In this document: positions 23,780 to 31,788 of the stretch, piece after piece
Layout: the number at the start of each line of letters is the position of its first letter
Numbering within the stretch: the first letter of the stretch is position 1
From: Bdellovibrionales bacterium
Lineage (GTDB): Bacteria > Bdellovibrionota > Bdellovibrionia > Bdellovibrionales > Bdellovibrionaceae
Assembly (NCBI GenBank): GCA_018266295.1
Contig: JAFEAQ010000019.1
Location: 310,001-374,000 of the forward strand
Length of the DNA: 64,000 nucleotides
Direction of reading: 5' to 3'
Made by a program: the position numbers and the translations under genes
The notes under the pieces: generated by a model
What the model saw: only the letters and a program-made list of their open reading frames with translations
The model's database searches: none
Told to the model about the DNA's origin: nothing

Positions 23780-25180
23780 ATGACTAAATTTACCGACCTC
23801 CCACTCGTTGCCCCGCTTCAATTCGCACTCAAAGAAGCTGGGTATGAAACTCCGACTCCCATTCAATCCCAGGCGATTCCTTTGATCCTTGAGGGCCGCG
23901 ATCTTTTGGGCGTGGCCCAAACGGGAACAGGAAAAACGGCGGCCTTCTGTCTGCCGATTCTGCAGCTTTTGGCTAAAAACCACATTCGCCGTGAACCTAA
24001 ATGCCCCCGTACTTTGATTCTGACGCCGACGCGTGAGCTGGCGATTCAGATCCACCAAAATCTTGAAACCTACAGCAAGCACTTAAAGCTTAAGCACGCC
24101 GTGATTTTTGGCGGCGTGGGGCAAGGCAACCAAGTCCGTGATCTTGCCGGGGGCGTGGATGTGCTCGTGGCGACTCCGGGGCGATTGATGGATCTTTTCC
24201 ATCAAAAGCACTTGCGCCTCGATAAGATTGAGATCTTCGTTTTGGATGAAGCCGACCGTATGTTGGACATGGGCTTCATTCAAGATATTAAACGCATTTT
24301 GCCGCTTCTTCCGAGAAAGCGTCATAACTTGTTCTTCTCAGCAACCATGCCGAAAGAAGTGCAAGAGCTTGCGACCCGCATTTTGTACGAACCCTTGAAA
24401 GTTGAAGTGACTCCGCAGGCGACAACGGCTGAGAAGATTGATCAGTCCGTGATGTTTGTCGAGAAAGCGAAGAAGTTTGATCTTCTGATGCACCTTCTTG
24501 AGGATAACAGTCTTTTCAAAGTCCTTGTGTTTATGCAGATGAAGCATGGAGCGAATCGTATCGTTGATAAACTCACGAAACAGGGAGTTCAAGCAGCGGG
24601 TATTCACGGTGATAAATCTCAAGGAGCTCGTCAGCGCGCTCTTGAAGATTTCCGCAGCGGTAAAGTTCGTGTCCTTGTGGCGACGGACATTGCCGCCCGT
24701 GGCTTGGATATCGATGGCATCACCCATGTGATTAACTTCGAGCTTCCGCATTTACCGGACAGCTACGTCCATCGTATCGGCCGCACGGCGCGGGCCGGTG
24801 CTGAAGGAAAATCTATTGCCTTCTGTACAGCGGAAGAGAAATCATATCTCTACGCGATTGAGAAAACGACTCGCCAAAAAGTGACGGTTGTCGAGGATCA
24901 CCCCTTCCATTCCGATGCGAGTGCATCGGCTTCTGTGATGAGCGTCGGTAAAGCCAAAGCGGCGATCGAAAAACAGGGACAGCACCATGGTGGCCGCGGT
25001 GGCGGTTCAGGTGGCAGACCTGGTGGACGAAGACGCAAAGGTGGCGGTGGGGGCGGCAAAGGCCCCGGCGGTCAACAAGCAAGTGGTCAAGGCGGAGACG
25101 GAAAACCGCAAAAGCGACAAAGTTTTTTCAAGCGCAGAAAACTGGCTCAACAGAATAAAAAACAAGGACCTAAGAAGTGA
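23780..25180 (+). CDS. rhlE: DEAD-box RNA helicase, RhlE-type
   Basis: A 466-residue ATP-dependent RNA helicase. Motifs in order: Q motif (YETPTPIQSQAIP), I (AQTGTGKT), Ia (PTRELAIQ), Ib (TPGRL), II (DEAD), III (SAT), IV-V (VLVATDIAARGLDID), VI (HRIGRTARAG). From about residue 375 the tail is highly basic and Gly-rich (repeats such as GGGGGGKGPGG), typical of RhlE-group helicases in RNA remodelling or ribosome assembly. The start at 23780 fits the family N-terminus; an in-frame TTG at 23762 is an alternative. Its end overlaps the MOSC gene by 4 nt. Confidence 0.93.
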   Translation: MTKFTDLPLVAPLQFALKEAGYETPTPIQSQAIPLILEGRDLLGVAQTGTGKTAAFCLPILQLLAKNHIRREPKCPRTLILTPTRELAIQIHQNLETYSKHLKLKHAVIFGGVGQGNQVRDLAGGVDVLVATPGRLMDLFHQKHLRLDKIEIFVLDEADRMLDMGFIQDIKRILPLLPRKRHNLFFSATMPKEVQELATRILYEPLKVEVTPQATTAEKIDQSVMFVEKAKKFDLLMHLLEDNSLFKVLVFMQMKHGANRIVDKLTKQGVQAAGIHGDKSQGARQRALEDFRSGKVRVLVATDIAARGLDIDGITHVINFELPHLPDSYVHRIGRTARAGAEGKSIAFCTAEEKSYLYAIEKTTRQKVTVVEDHPFHSDASASASVMSVGKAKAAIEKQGQHHGGRGGGSGGRPGGRRRKGGGGGGKGPGGQQASGQGGDGKPQKRQSFFKRRKLAQQNKKQGPKK

Positions 25181-25998
25181 CATTCGCCGGAACCGTTCAA
25201 GAGTTGAATATTTATCCGATCAAATCCTGCCAAGGGCAGCCTGTGAAAGAGATGAATATCACCTTGGAAGGTCCCGAAGGCGACCGTCAGTGGATGCTCG
25301 TTGATGAAAATGGCGGCTTCCTGACTCAGCGAACTGTGCCGAAGCTTGCGACGGTGCAAGTGCTGGTGAATGATTCAGGCCTCAGCATTGGGATCGGCAA
25401 GCAGTTCTTTGTGGTTCCTAAAAGCAATTCCTTTAAGCGTATGATCCGTGTGAAAGTCTGGAACGACGAAGTCGAAGCCGCCCTGGAGCCGGATTTATTT
25501 TCGCAAGCATTGTCTCAGTACCTCGGTGTGAATTGCCATTTGGTGCGCTACACGCCGACATCAAAACGCATGGTTCCTTGGCAGCAAGAGTCTGGTGCTT
25601 CACAAACCGACTGGCATCCGGAAGTGCGCTTTGCCGATGGCCGACCTTTGTTATTGCTCAACACGAAATCGCTCGAAGATTTGAATTCTAAACTGGCAAC
25701 TCCTGTGGGGATAGAGCGCTTTCGCGGTAACATCGTTTTTACGGGCAGTGCCGCTTTCGAAGAAGATCAATGGCAGCGCATTCGCATTGGTGAGGTGACC
25801 TTTGCTCAGCCAAAGAAATGCTCTCGCTGCAAGATCATCACGATAGACCAAAAGACCGGCGAGTCACCAACTCCAGAGCCTTTGAAAACTCTGTCGAGCT
25901 ATCGTCGCGACGGCAATAAAGTGAACTTCGGTGTTTTGTGGATTCCAGAAAACACCGGTCGCATTACTCCGGGAAGTTCCGTCGAAGTCCTCGCGTAA
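25177..25998 (+). CDS. MOSC-domain protein with MOSC N-terminal beta-barrel (mARC-like)
   Basis: A 273-residue protein beginning at GTG, which overlaps the helicase stop (GTGA). Residues 1-120 form a MOSC_N beta-barrel (GTVQELNIYPIKSCQG, GDRQWMLVDENGGFLTQR). Residues 125-272 form the MOSC domain (EVRFADGRPLLLLNTKSL, RFRGNIVF, CSRCKIITID). The Cys pair in CSRC lies where MOSC proteins carry the sulfur or molybdenum ligand. Relatives (mARC, YcbX) reduce N-hydroxylated compounds with molybdenum cofactor. No redox partner gene is nearby. Cofactor use here is inferred from the family. Confidence 0.87.
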   Translation: MTFAGTVQELNIYPIKSCQGQPVKEMNITLEGPEGDRQWMLVDENGGFLTQRTVPKLATVQVLVNDSGLSIGIGKQFFVVPKSNSFKRMIRVKVWNDEVEAALEPDLFSQALSQYLGVNCHLVRYTPTSKRMVPWQQESGASQTDWHPEVRFADGRPLLLLNTKSLEDLNSKLATPVGIERFRGNIVFTGSAAFEEDQWQRIRIGEVTFAQPKKCSRCKIITIDQKTGESPTPEPLKTLSSYRRDGNKVNFGVLWIPENTGRITPGSSVEVLA

Positions 25999-26002
25999 CG
26001 CG

Positions 26003-26047
26003 AGGCATTCTCTGAGGTTCCAGCGTGCCTTTCAGGGGCTTTTTTTG
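26003..26047 (+). terminator. Possible terminator after the MOSC gene
   Basis: A weak inverted repeat (AGGCA/TGCCT with a long loop, and an alternative pairing into AGGGGC) ends in a run of seven T. It lies between the MOSC stop and the hutH ribosome site. The stem is poor, so confidence is limited. Confidence 0.4.
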
Positions 26048-26061
26048 CTAGGTTCCCAGGA

Positions 26062-27603
26062 ATGAAAACACTCGTTCTAACTGGTGAGTCAATCACCCTC
26101 GAAAATCTATACGAAATTGCCAATAACTCTGAAATCAAGGCCGAGCTGGGTGCTGGCGCCCGCGCAGCCATGCAAAAGAGCCGTGACTACATCGAAGGCC
26201 GCATTAAAAACGGCGAAGTGATGTACGGCGTGAACACCGGTTTCGGAGCCTTTTCTTCAGTGCGTATTTCTGATTCTGAGATCGAGCAATTGCAAAGAAA
26301 CTTGATCCGTTCCCACTCTATGGGGATCGGCGAGCCGTTCACGAAAATTCAATCCCGCGCGATGATGGTTTTGCGTGCCAATGCTTTGGCCCGCGGTCAT
26401 AGCGGTATCCGTCCCGCGGTTGTCGACAAAATCTTGGAATTCTTGAATAACGACATCGTACCTGTGATTCCATCCCAAGGATCTGTGGGAGCGAGCGGTG
26501 ACTTAGCTCCGCTTTCGCATTTGGCTTTGGCAATCATCGGTGAAGGCGAAGTGTGGCAGAATGGTCAAAGCGTTCCGGTGCAAAAAGTTTTGGCTGAAAA
26601 GAAAATGCAGCCTCTGGATTTGAAAGCCAAAGAAGGTCTTTCGATGATCAACGGCTGTCAGGTGATGACGTCTGTTGGTTTGCTTGCGGCTTGGGAAGCC
26701 CGTCGCCTGTTGTGGATGGCCGATCTTGCCGGAGCGATGTCTTTGGAAGGCCTGCGTGGGTCACGTAAGCCGTTTGATCCACTCATCAGTGCGACACGTC
26801 CTCATCCAGGCGAATCAAAAACAGCCCGCAATTTGCTAAAGCTCGCGGGTGAAATGAGTGAAATCGGTCAGAGCCATTTGTCTGAAGATCACCGCGTCCA
26901 GGATGCTTACAGCCTTCGTTGTATGCCGGCGGTTCATGGTGCGGCTAAGGATGCTCTTCGCTATGTTGTAAAAGTTCTTGAAACCGAAGCAAACTCCAGC
27001 ACAGATAATCCTCTGGTGTTTGCAGACGACAATAAGGTCCTTTCGTGCGGGAACTTCCACGGAATGCCCGTGGCCCACGCGATGGATTTCGCGGGGATTG
27101 CGATCTCTTCGCAAGCAAGCATTAGTGAGTGCCGTATTTCTAAAATGATCTCTCATCAGATGAGCGAATTGCCGGCGTTCTTGACTCCGAACGGTGGTTT
27201 GAATTCAGGCCACATGATCGTGCAAGTGGCGGCGGCGTCGCTAGTCAGTGAAAACAAAGTTTTGGCACATCCGGCCTCTGTGGACTCTATTCCGACATCG
27301 GCTGAAAAAGAAGATCACGTTTCCATGGGAACGATTGCGGCTCGTAAATTTGAAAAGATTCTGCGCAATGCTGAAAACGTCGTGGCGATGGAAATGCTTT
27401 CCGCGTGCCAAGCCCTTGATTTGCTGGCGCCGTTGAAACCAAGTGCAGCGGTGAAAGCGGCTTACGATCAGATTCGTAAGACAGTGCCGTTTGCAAAAGA
27501 AGACCGTTACTTCGCCAAAGATGTTGAAGCTATTAGAAATATGATCACTCGAAACGAAATCCTCGCGGCTGCAAAGTCAGCTGTGGGTGAGCTTGAGTGG
27601 TAA
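26062..27603 (+). CDS. hutH: Histidine ammonia-lyase
   Basis: A 513-residue enzyme that converts histidine to urocanate, the first step of histidine degradation. The self-forming MIO cofactor motif Ala-Ser-Gly is seen in SVGASGDLAPLSHLA. Other family motifs: GVNTGFGAFSSVRI, NALARGHSGIR, EGLSMINGCQ, QDAYSLRCMPAVHGAAKD, and the C-terminal AHPASVDSIPTSAEKEDHVSMG. Length is full. AGGA precedes the ATG and a terminator follows, so it is transcribed alone. The next enzyme of the pathway, hutU, is about 29 kb away; hutI and hutG are not in the window. Confidence 0.97.
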   Translation: MKTLVLTGESITLENLYEIANNSEIKAELGAGARAAMQKSRDYIEGRIKNGEVMYGVNTGFGAFSSVRISDSEIEQLQRNLIRSHSMGIGEPFTKIQSRAMMVLRANALARGHSGIRPAVVDKILEFLNNDIVPVIPSQGSVGASGDLAPLSHLALAIIGEGEVWQNGQSVPVQKVLAEKKMQPLDLKAKEGLSMINGCQVMTSVGLLAAWEARRLLWMADLAGAMSLEGLRGSRKPFDPLISATRPHPGESKTARNLLKLAGEMSEIGQSHLSEDHRVQDAYSLRCMPAVHGAAKDALRYVVKVLETEANSSTDNPLVFADDNKVLSCGNFHGMPVAHAMDFAGIAISSQASISECRISKMISHQMSELPAFLTPNGGLNSGHMIVQVAAASLVSENKVLAHPASVDSIPTSAEKEDHVSMGTIAARKFEKILRNAENVVAMEMLSACQALDLLAPLKPSAAVKAAYDQIRKTVPFAKEDRYFAKDVEAIRNMITRNEILAAAKSAVGELEW

Positions 27604-27612
27604 TTGAATTTG

Positions 27613-27646
27613 AACGCCTGTCGCGATTTTTTGTGACGGGCGTTTT
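27613..27646 (+). terminator. Terminator of hutH
   Basis: AACGCC pairs with GGCGTT, and GTC pairs with GAC inside, around a T-rich loop; the 3' arm runs into TTTT. It begins 10 nt after the hutH stop. Confidence 0.75.
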
Positions 27647-27760
27647 ACGTCCCTTATCTTTTTAAATCTTAACCCGCCATTTTGTCTTTATACATCTTGA
27701 ACCCTTCCGTGTTTGTAAGAAAGTTGAACCACTCAACAAAACACGAAGAGGGGTTTCGAT

Positions 27761-29329
27761 ATGATTTCTAGATCGTCGTTATTGGTTTCGTCATTTGTTT
27801 TAGCCGCCACTCTGGCGGCATGTTCCTCTGCCGAAAAAAGAAATGCAGAACAGCAAAAGAAAGCGGCGGCTGAAGAACAAGCTCGTAAAGACGCCGCCGT
27901 TCAGGCGCAAAAAGATGCTGAGAAAAAACTCTTTACTCAGCTAAAGCCAGAAGAACTTCGTAACCTCGTGCAAGAGGGTGTTGTCTATGGTTATCCGCTT
28001 GTCGTTATGGATGCGACGAAAGATATTCTGATTAACCCCGATAGCCCGAGTCCGCACAAGGGCACGCTCAATCAATTCACTCATCTACGCCAATTTCCAA
28101 AGCCCGAGTTTCGTGAGGTCGTCAGTCCCAACGTAGATACTCTCTACTCGACAGCTTGGCTGGATCTTAGCAAAGAGCCTCTGGTGCTAACGGTGCCGGC
28201 GGTCGGCAATCGTTTTTACATGTTAGAAATTTTGGACGCTTGGACCAATGTGATCTCAACGCCGGGGACCCGCACGACAGGCACCGGGGCTGAGGAGTTT
28301 GCCTTGGTCGGTCCTCATTGGGATGGTCAGCTTCCGGCGAACTTACGCCGAATTCAAGCGCCAACTAATATGGTTTGGATCATTGGCAGAACATACACCA
28401 AAGGGGCGAAGGATTTGGAAGTCGTTCACGCAATTCAAGATCGCTATCGTTTGATTCCTCTGAGTCAGTTTGATCGCAGTTATACTTCGGCAGCAGCGGC
28501 CCCAGAGAAAGGTGAACCAGTTGAGGAAGTAAAAATGAAGTTGCAAACCAGTGCCAATGCGACGGTCGAGTCGTTGGATGCAAAAACATTCTTTATGAAG
28601 CTTAGTCAGTTGATGAAGGATAATCCTCCGGCGGCGGCTGATGCGCCGATGTTGGCGAAGCTCGCAAAGATCGGAGTGAGTCCTGGTCATACCGTCGATT
28701 ACGACAGTTTGCCTGCTGATATCCGTAATTCTTTGGATGAAGCAGTTCGTGGCGGTTATAAACGTGTTCAAGATCTGGCGAAAAATACTCCGGGCCGTAT
28801 GGTGAATGGCTGGGTGATGCATGAGGGCGTCGGCGACTACGGAACGGATTATGAAAACCGTGCCGGTGTTGCCTATTTTGGTCTTGGCGCCAATCTGCCG
28901 GAAGATGCGATTTACCCAACTGCGCACGTGGATGCGAATGGCTCACGTCTGAGCGGTGCTCATAAATACATTCTGACATTCTCAAAGGGCAATATGCCGC
29001 CGGTGAATGGGTTTTGGTCTGTGACGATGTATGATTCCAAGCAGGGCTTGGTAGCCAATCAAATGCATCGTTATGCGATCAGCAGTCGCGATAAGCTTAA
29101 AAAGAATAAAGATGGCTCGATCAGTCTTTTGATTCAAAACGCAAACCCTGGAAAAGCGAAAGCGGCAAACTGGCTGCCGGCTCCTAAGGGCGAATTTAAT
29201 TTGATGATGAGACTTTACTGGCCGAAGCAAGCGGCTTTGAGTGGGGAGTGGCAACCTCCTGGTATTCAAAAAGTTGGTAAGCCCATGCGTTTGACGCAAA
29301 GAACAGCAAAGCGAATCTCGAAGAGATAA
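27761..29329 (+). CDS. DUF1254/DUF1214 lipoprotein
   Basis: A 522-residue lipoprotein: signal residues 1-20 with a lipobox (LAAC), then a charged Lys/Glu/Ala-rich helix (about 25-60) and two domains found together in this family. DUF1254 spans about 85-240 (VYGYPLVVMDATKDI, SPNVDTLYSTAWLDLS, RFYMLEILDAWTNVIS), and DUF1214 about 390-505 (HKYILTFSKGNMPPVNGFWS, NLMMRLYWPK). The biochemical function of the family is unknown. The lipobox predicts membrane anchoring, with the N-terminal helix acting as a spacer. GAGGGG precedes the ATG. It is followed after 38 nt by another lipoprotein gene. Confidence 0.85.
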   Translation: MISRSSLLVSSFVLAATLAACSSAEKRNAEQQKKAAAEEQARKDAAVQAQKDAEKKLFTQLKPEELRNLVQEGVVYGYPLVVMDATKDILINPDSPSPHKGTLNQFTHLRQFPKPEFREVVSPNVDTLYSTAWLDLSKEPLVLTVPAVGNRFYMLEILDAWTNVISTPGTRTTGTGAEEFALVGPHWDGQLPANLRRIQAPTNMVWIIGRTYTKGAKDLEVVHAIQDRYRLIPLSQFDRSYTSAAAAPEKGEPVEEVKMKLQTSANATVESLDAKTFFMKLSQLMKDNPPAAADAPMLAKLAKIGVSPGHTVDYDSLPADIRNSLDEAVRGGYKRVQDLAKNTPGRMVNGWVMHEGVGDYGTDYENRAGVAYFGLGANLPEDAIYPTAHVDANGSRLSGAHKYILTFSKGNMPPVNGFWSVTMYDSKQGLVANQMHRYAISSRDKLKKNKDGSISLLIQNANPGKAKAANWLPAPKGEFNLMMRLYWPKQAALSGEWQPPGIQKVGKPMRLTQRTAKRISKR

Positions 29330-29367
29330 AACTTGCCAAAGGGCAAAGCTGAAAGTCTCATAGAGAT

Positions 29368-29931
29368 ATGAGATGTTTTCAGTTTCTATTAGTGCTGGGT
29401 TTGCTGGCGTCACTCTCTGGATGTGACAATGGCAAATCCAAAGCGGCTCGAGACAACGGTTCCGGCGGTCAGCAAAGCAACAATCCGAATTCGCCAAAGC
29501 CGTCGCCTGCAAAAATCGTTGAAGGAACGCGAGATCTGATCTTTCAACGGCCCACTCAAGATGAATCCGAGTTCATGAATATTATGAACTTGGGAGTTTC
29601 TGAAGGTGAGCGCGCTTATTTTAGTTTTAAATACGCACCTGACGAGGACGGCACATTTTATTTTACATTGGAGCAGGTGCGGCTCTATCCCAAAGATTGC
29701 AAGAATACGGGAGATCACAAATATACGATGGAGATCTACTGGCAGCGAGTTCAAGGCAATCAGCGGGTGGTATTGAAGAAATTTAGCCCGAACATCGATG
29801 ATTTCGATTATCAGCGGGGCAATAAGTACATTTTAACTTATGCTCTCATGGACTTAAAGCAGTTCGCGGATTGTCAGAGTGTGACTCTGAAGTTTGCGAC
29901 CTTCCAAAAAAACTACAAGACACAGAAATAA
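29368..29931 (+). CDS. Lipoprotein of unknown function
   Basis: A 187-residue protein with a lipoprotein signal (residues 1-19, lipobox LSGC), a short Gly/Ser/Asn/Pro-rich linker (about 20-50) and a beta-rich domain of about 130 residues with a cysteine pair (KDCKNT and ADCQSV). No family was recognised. It lies 38 nt after the DUF1254 lipoprotein gene and before a bidirectional terminator, so the two may be cotranscribed. Confidence 0.72.
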   Translation: MRCFQFLLVLGLLASLSGCDNGKSKAARDNGSGGQQSNNPNSPKPSPAKIVEGTRDLIFQRPTQDESEFMNIMNLGVSEGERAYFSFKYAPDEDGTFYFTLEQVRLYPKDCKNTGDHKYTMEIYWQRVQGNQRVVLKKFSPNIDDFDYQRGNKYILTYALMDLKQFADCQSVTLKFATFQKNYKTQK

Positions 29932-29956
29932 AAAAAGGCCCCGGTGGGGCCTTTTT
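29932..29956. terminator. Bidirectional terminator
   Basis: A perfect 11-bp stem AAAAAGGCCCC/GGGGCCTTTTT with a GGT loop, flanked by A and T runs on both sides. It lies between convergent genes ending at 29931 and 29977 and can serve both. Confidence 0.93.
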
Positions 29957-29976
29957 GTTTTTGAATCTTGCTCTCC

Positions 29977-30807
29977 TTATTGGCAAGAGTTGTTTTTTAC
30001 ATAACTATTCATCAAGGTCAGTTGGCTTACAATCGCCGTGCGACTTGCTGGCTGGATGCTCAGCACAACGTCTGCTTGAATAACAACCAGAGCGGCTTGC
30101 AACGTTTTTTGGGTTGCTTTGTTCGAAGTACGAAGCAACTCATAGGCTACGACTTCAGCAAGCAAACGAATGCGATCGAGGGTCGCTGTTTTTGCTCTGA
30201 TGTAAGCCGAAGCCGGGAGAGCCGAAATCATATTGTAAAGGCTTTCGCTGGCAGCACGGCATGAAGGCACTTGCGGCACCGGTGCAGCCGTTGTGAAGGA
30301 CAGGTCGTCGATCGCGAAGGATGCACCACCATCATGAATGGCCACTTTAGCGATCGGAGCTCCTGAAGAAGTCACCGAAAGCAATGTATTAGCAGGGGCG
30401 TTTGCGGGTAGCAATGCCTGACCCAAAAGATTGTCGGCAGAGTCGTACGCAAAAATTCCTACGTTCACAGGGCCTGTCACATAGGCAGAAACGGTTTTAA
30501 CGTCTGCTATACTGACCGATAAAGTGATAAGTCCAGAAGGCGCGTACGCGACTTTCGCACCGGACTTAGCGGTAAATCCGAGTGTCGCCGCCGTTACTGA
30601 ATTTGCTCCAGAAAACGACACTCCTTGCGCACTATATTGCGATGTAATCGGCGCATCCTCTCCGAGAGAATCAAAATTCAATGTGGTTGTGGTTTGTGCT
30701 AGAGATCCTTGAGCGAAAAGCCCCACTAGCACAATGCTGGTCAATCGGAGAGCCTTCATCCAATGGCTCTTTACAACAGTTACAGTCTTTCCAAATGGTG
30801 CTGTCAT
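29977..30807 (-). CDS. Exported beta-sandwich domain protein, tandem paralogue 1
   Basis: A 276-residue protein. GGAGGG just before the ATG at 30807 supports that start, which gives a long signal peptide of about 38 residues (ending SLAQ). Residues about 40-185 form a domain shared with the upstream neighbour at 30837; identical stretches include ANAPANTLLSVTSSGA and HDGGASFAIDDLSFTTAAP. The domain resembles the exported beta-sandwich domain of many PEP-CTERM-type and carbohydrate-binding surface proteins. The rest (190-276) is helical, contains two Cys, and differs strongly from its neighbour. No sorting motif is present at the C-terminus. The two genes are probably a recent duplication that diverged in the helical tail. 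Confidence 0.75.
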   Translation of the reverse strand: MTAPFGKTVTVVKSHWMKALRLTSIVLVGLFAQGSLAQTTTTLNFDSLGEDAPITSQYSAQGVSFSGANSVTAATLGFTAKSGAKVAYAPSGLITLSVSIADVKTVSAYVTGPVNVGIFAYDSADNLLGQALLPANAPANTLLSVTSSGAPIAKVAIHDGGASFAIDDLSFTTAAPVPQVPSCRAASESLYNMISALPASAYIRAKTATLDRIRLLAEVVAYELLRTSNKATQKTLQAALVVIQADVVLSIQPASRTAIVSQLTLMNSYVKNNSCQ

Positions 30808-30836
30808 GTTCCCTCCGAATTAAGAGTCAGTATTTG

Positions 30837-31610
30837 TTAACAACCGTTTGATTTAATCAGTGCAATGAGATCGTCGATTTGCTGCAGAATTGCTTTCGCA
30901 TTAGCTGCTTTGATATCGGACTTCACTTCTTTTTGAATGTCTTGCATTGCTGTCAGCAATTTCTTTTGGCCGGCAGCCGCTGCTCGTAGCTTTTCAAAAT
31001 CTGCGATCTTTTTAAGAATTGTAGATTTATTGCTTGCTGCGGATTTAGAGCAAACGAAGGCGCTGCTCGAAAGAGCATTCACAGCATCATAGAGTGCTTG
31101 ATCCTTACTGCGACAAGCTGGCACTGTTGGTGCTGCTGTCGTAAAGGAGAGGTCGTCGATAGCGAAGCTAGCGCCGCCATCATGAATGGAGATTTTTGTA
31201 ATAGCCGCCCCTGATGAAGTCACCGAGAGCAAAGTATTTGCCGGTGCATTTGCAGGTAAGACGGCCTGGCCCACGAGGTTGTTACTCACGTCATAAGCAT
31301 AGATGCCGACGTCTTGTGGCCCCGTTACATAGGCTGAAACCGTTTTCACATTGGCAATCGAAAGAGACATATTCATCAGACCGTTAGGTGCGTAGGCGAC
31401 TTGTGTCCCAGAATGAGACGCAAAGCCGAGAACCGCAGCATTGATTGCGTTGGCTCCAGAAACACTCACACCTTGTGCGGAATACTGATTAGTGATTGCC
31501 ACATCATCAGCGATGGTATCGAAAGTGAGTGTCGTGGTAGTTTGTGCGAAAGATTGTTGTGAGATAAGGCCAAAGAAAAACAGAGATGCGATTGCAAGTG
31601 TAGACTTCAT
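30837..31610 (-). CDS. Exported beta-sandwich domain protein, tandem paralogue 2
   Basis: A 257-residue protein with a standard signal peptide (residues 1-22, ending SFA). The N-terminal domain (about 25-165) is closely similar to that of the gene at 29977 (shared motifs TVSAYVTGP, LPANAPANTLLSVTSS and IHDGGASFAIDDLSF). The C-terminal part (about 170-257) is a helical, Lys/Ala-rich region with three Cys (PACRSK, VCSKS, SNGC), unlike its paralogue in detail but similar in layout. It is likely extracellular or periplasmic; ligand unknown. GGGGGG precedes the start. The two genes are 29 nt apart and form one transcription unit. Confidence 0.75.
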   Translation of the reverse strand: MKSTLAIASLFFFGLISQQSFAQTTTTLTFDTIADDVAITNQYSAQGVSVSGANAINAAVLGFASHSGTQVAYAPNGLMNMSLSIANVKTVSAYVTGPQDVGIYAYDVSNNLVGQAVLPANAPANTLLSVTSSGAAITKISIHDGGASFAIDDLSFTTAAPTVPACRSKDQALYDAVNALSSSAFVCSKSAASNKSTILKKIADFEKLRAAAAGQKKLLTAMQDIQKEVKSDIKAANAKAILQQIDDLIALIKSNGC

Positions 31611-31788
31611 TCATTCCCCCCGGAATAATAAAAGAATATCGTACACAGACCTAATTTCGCTAATATGTTTTGGTTTATGGATCTATAAGATACGTTGACT
31701 ATTGTTGTTATCGCGAACAATTTCAACACTTTGCGGAACTCTGAACAGCTGTCAAAAGCTTAGACACTACGAAAAAAAACTGGGATCG

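Noticed and set aside
26003-26047. TPP-riboswitch-like CTGAGG segment before hutH
   Set aside because: The remaining conserved TPP elements are missing and the downstream gene is unrelated to thiamine.
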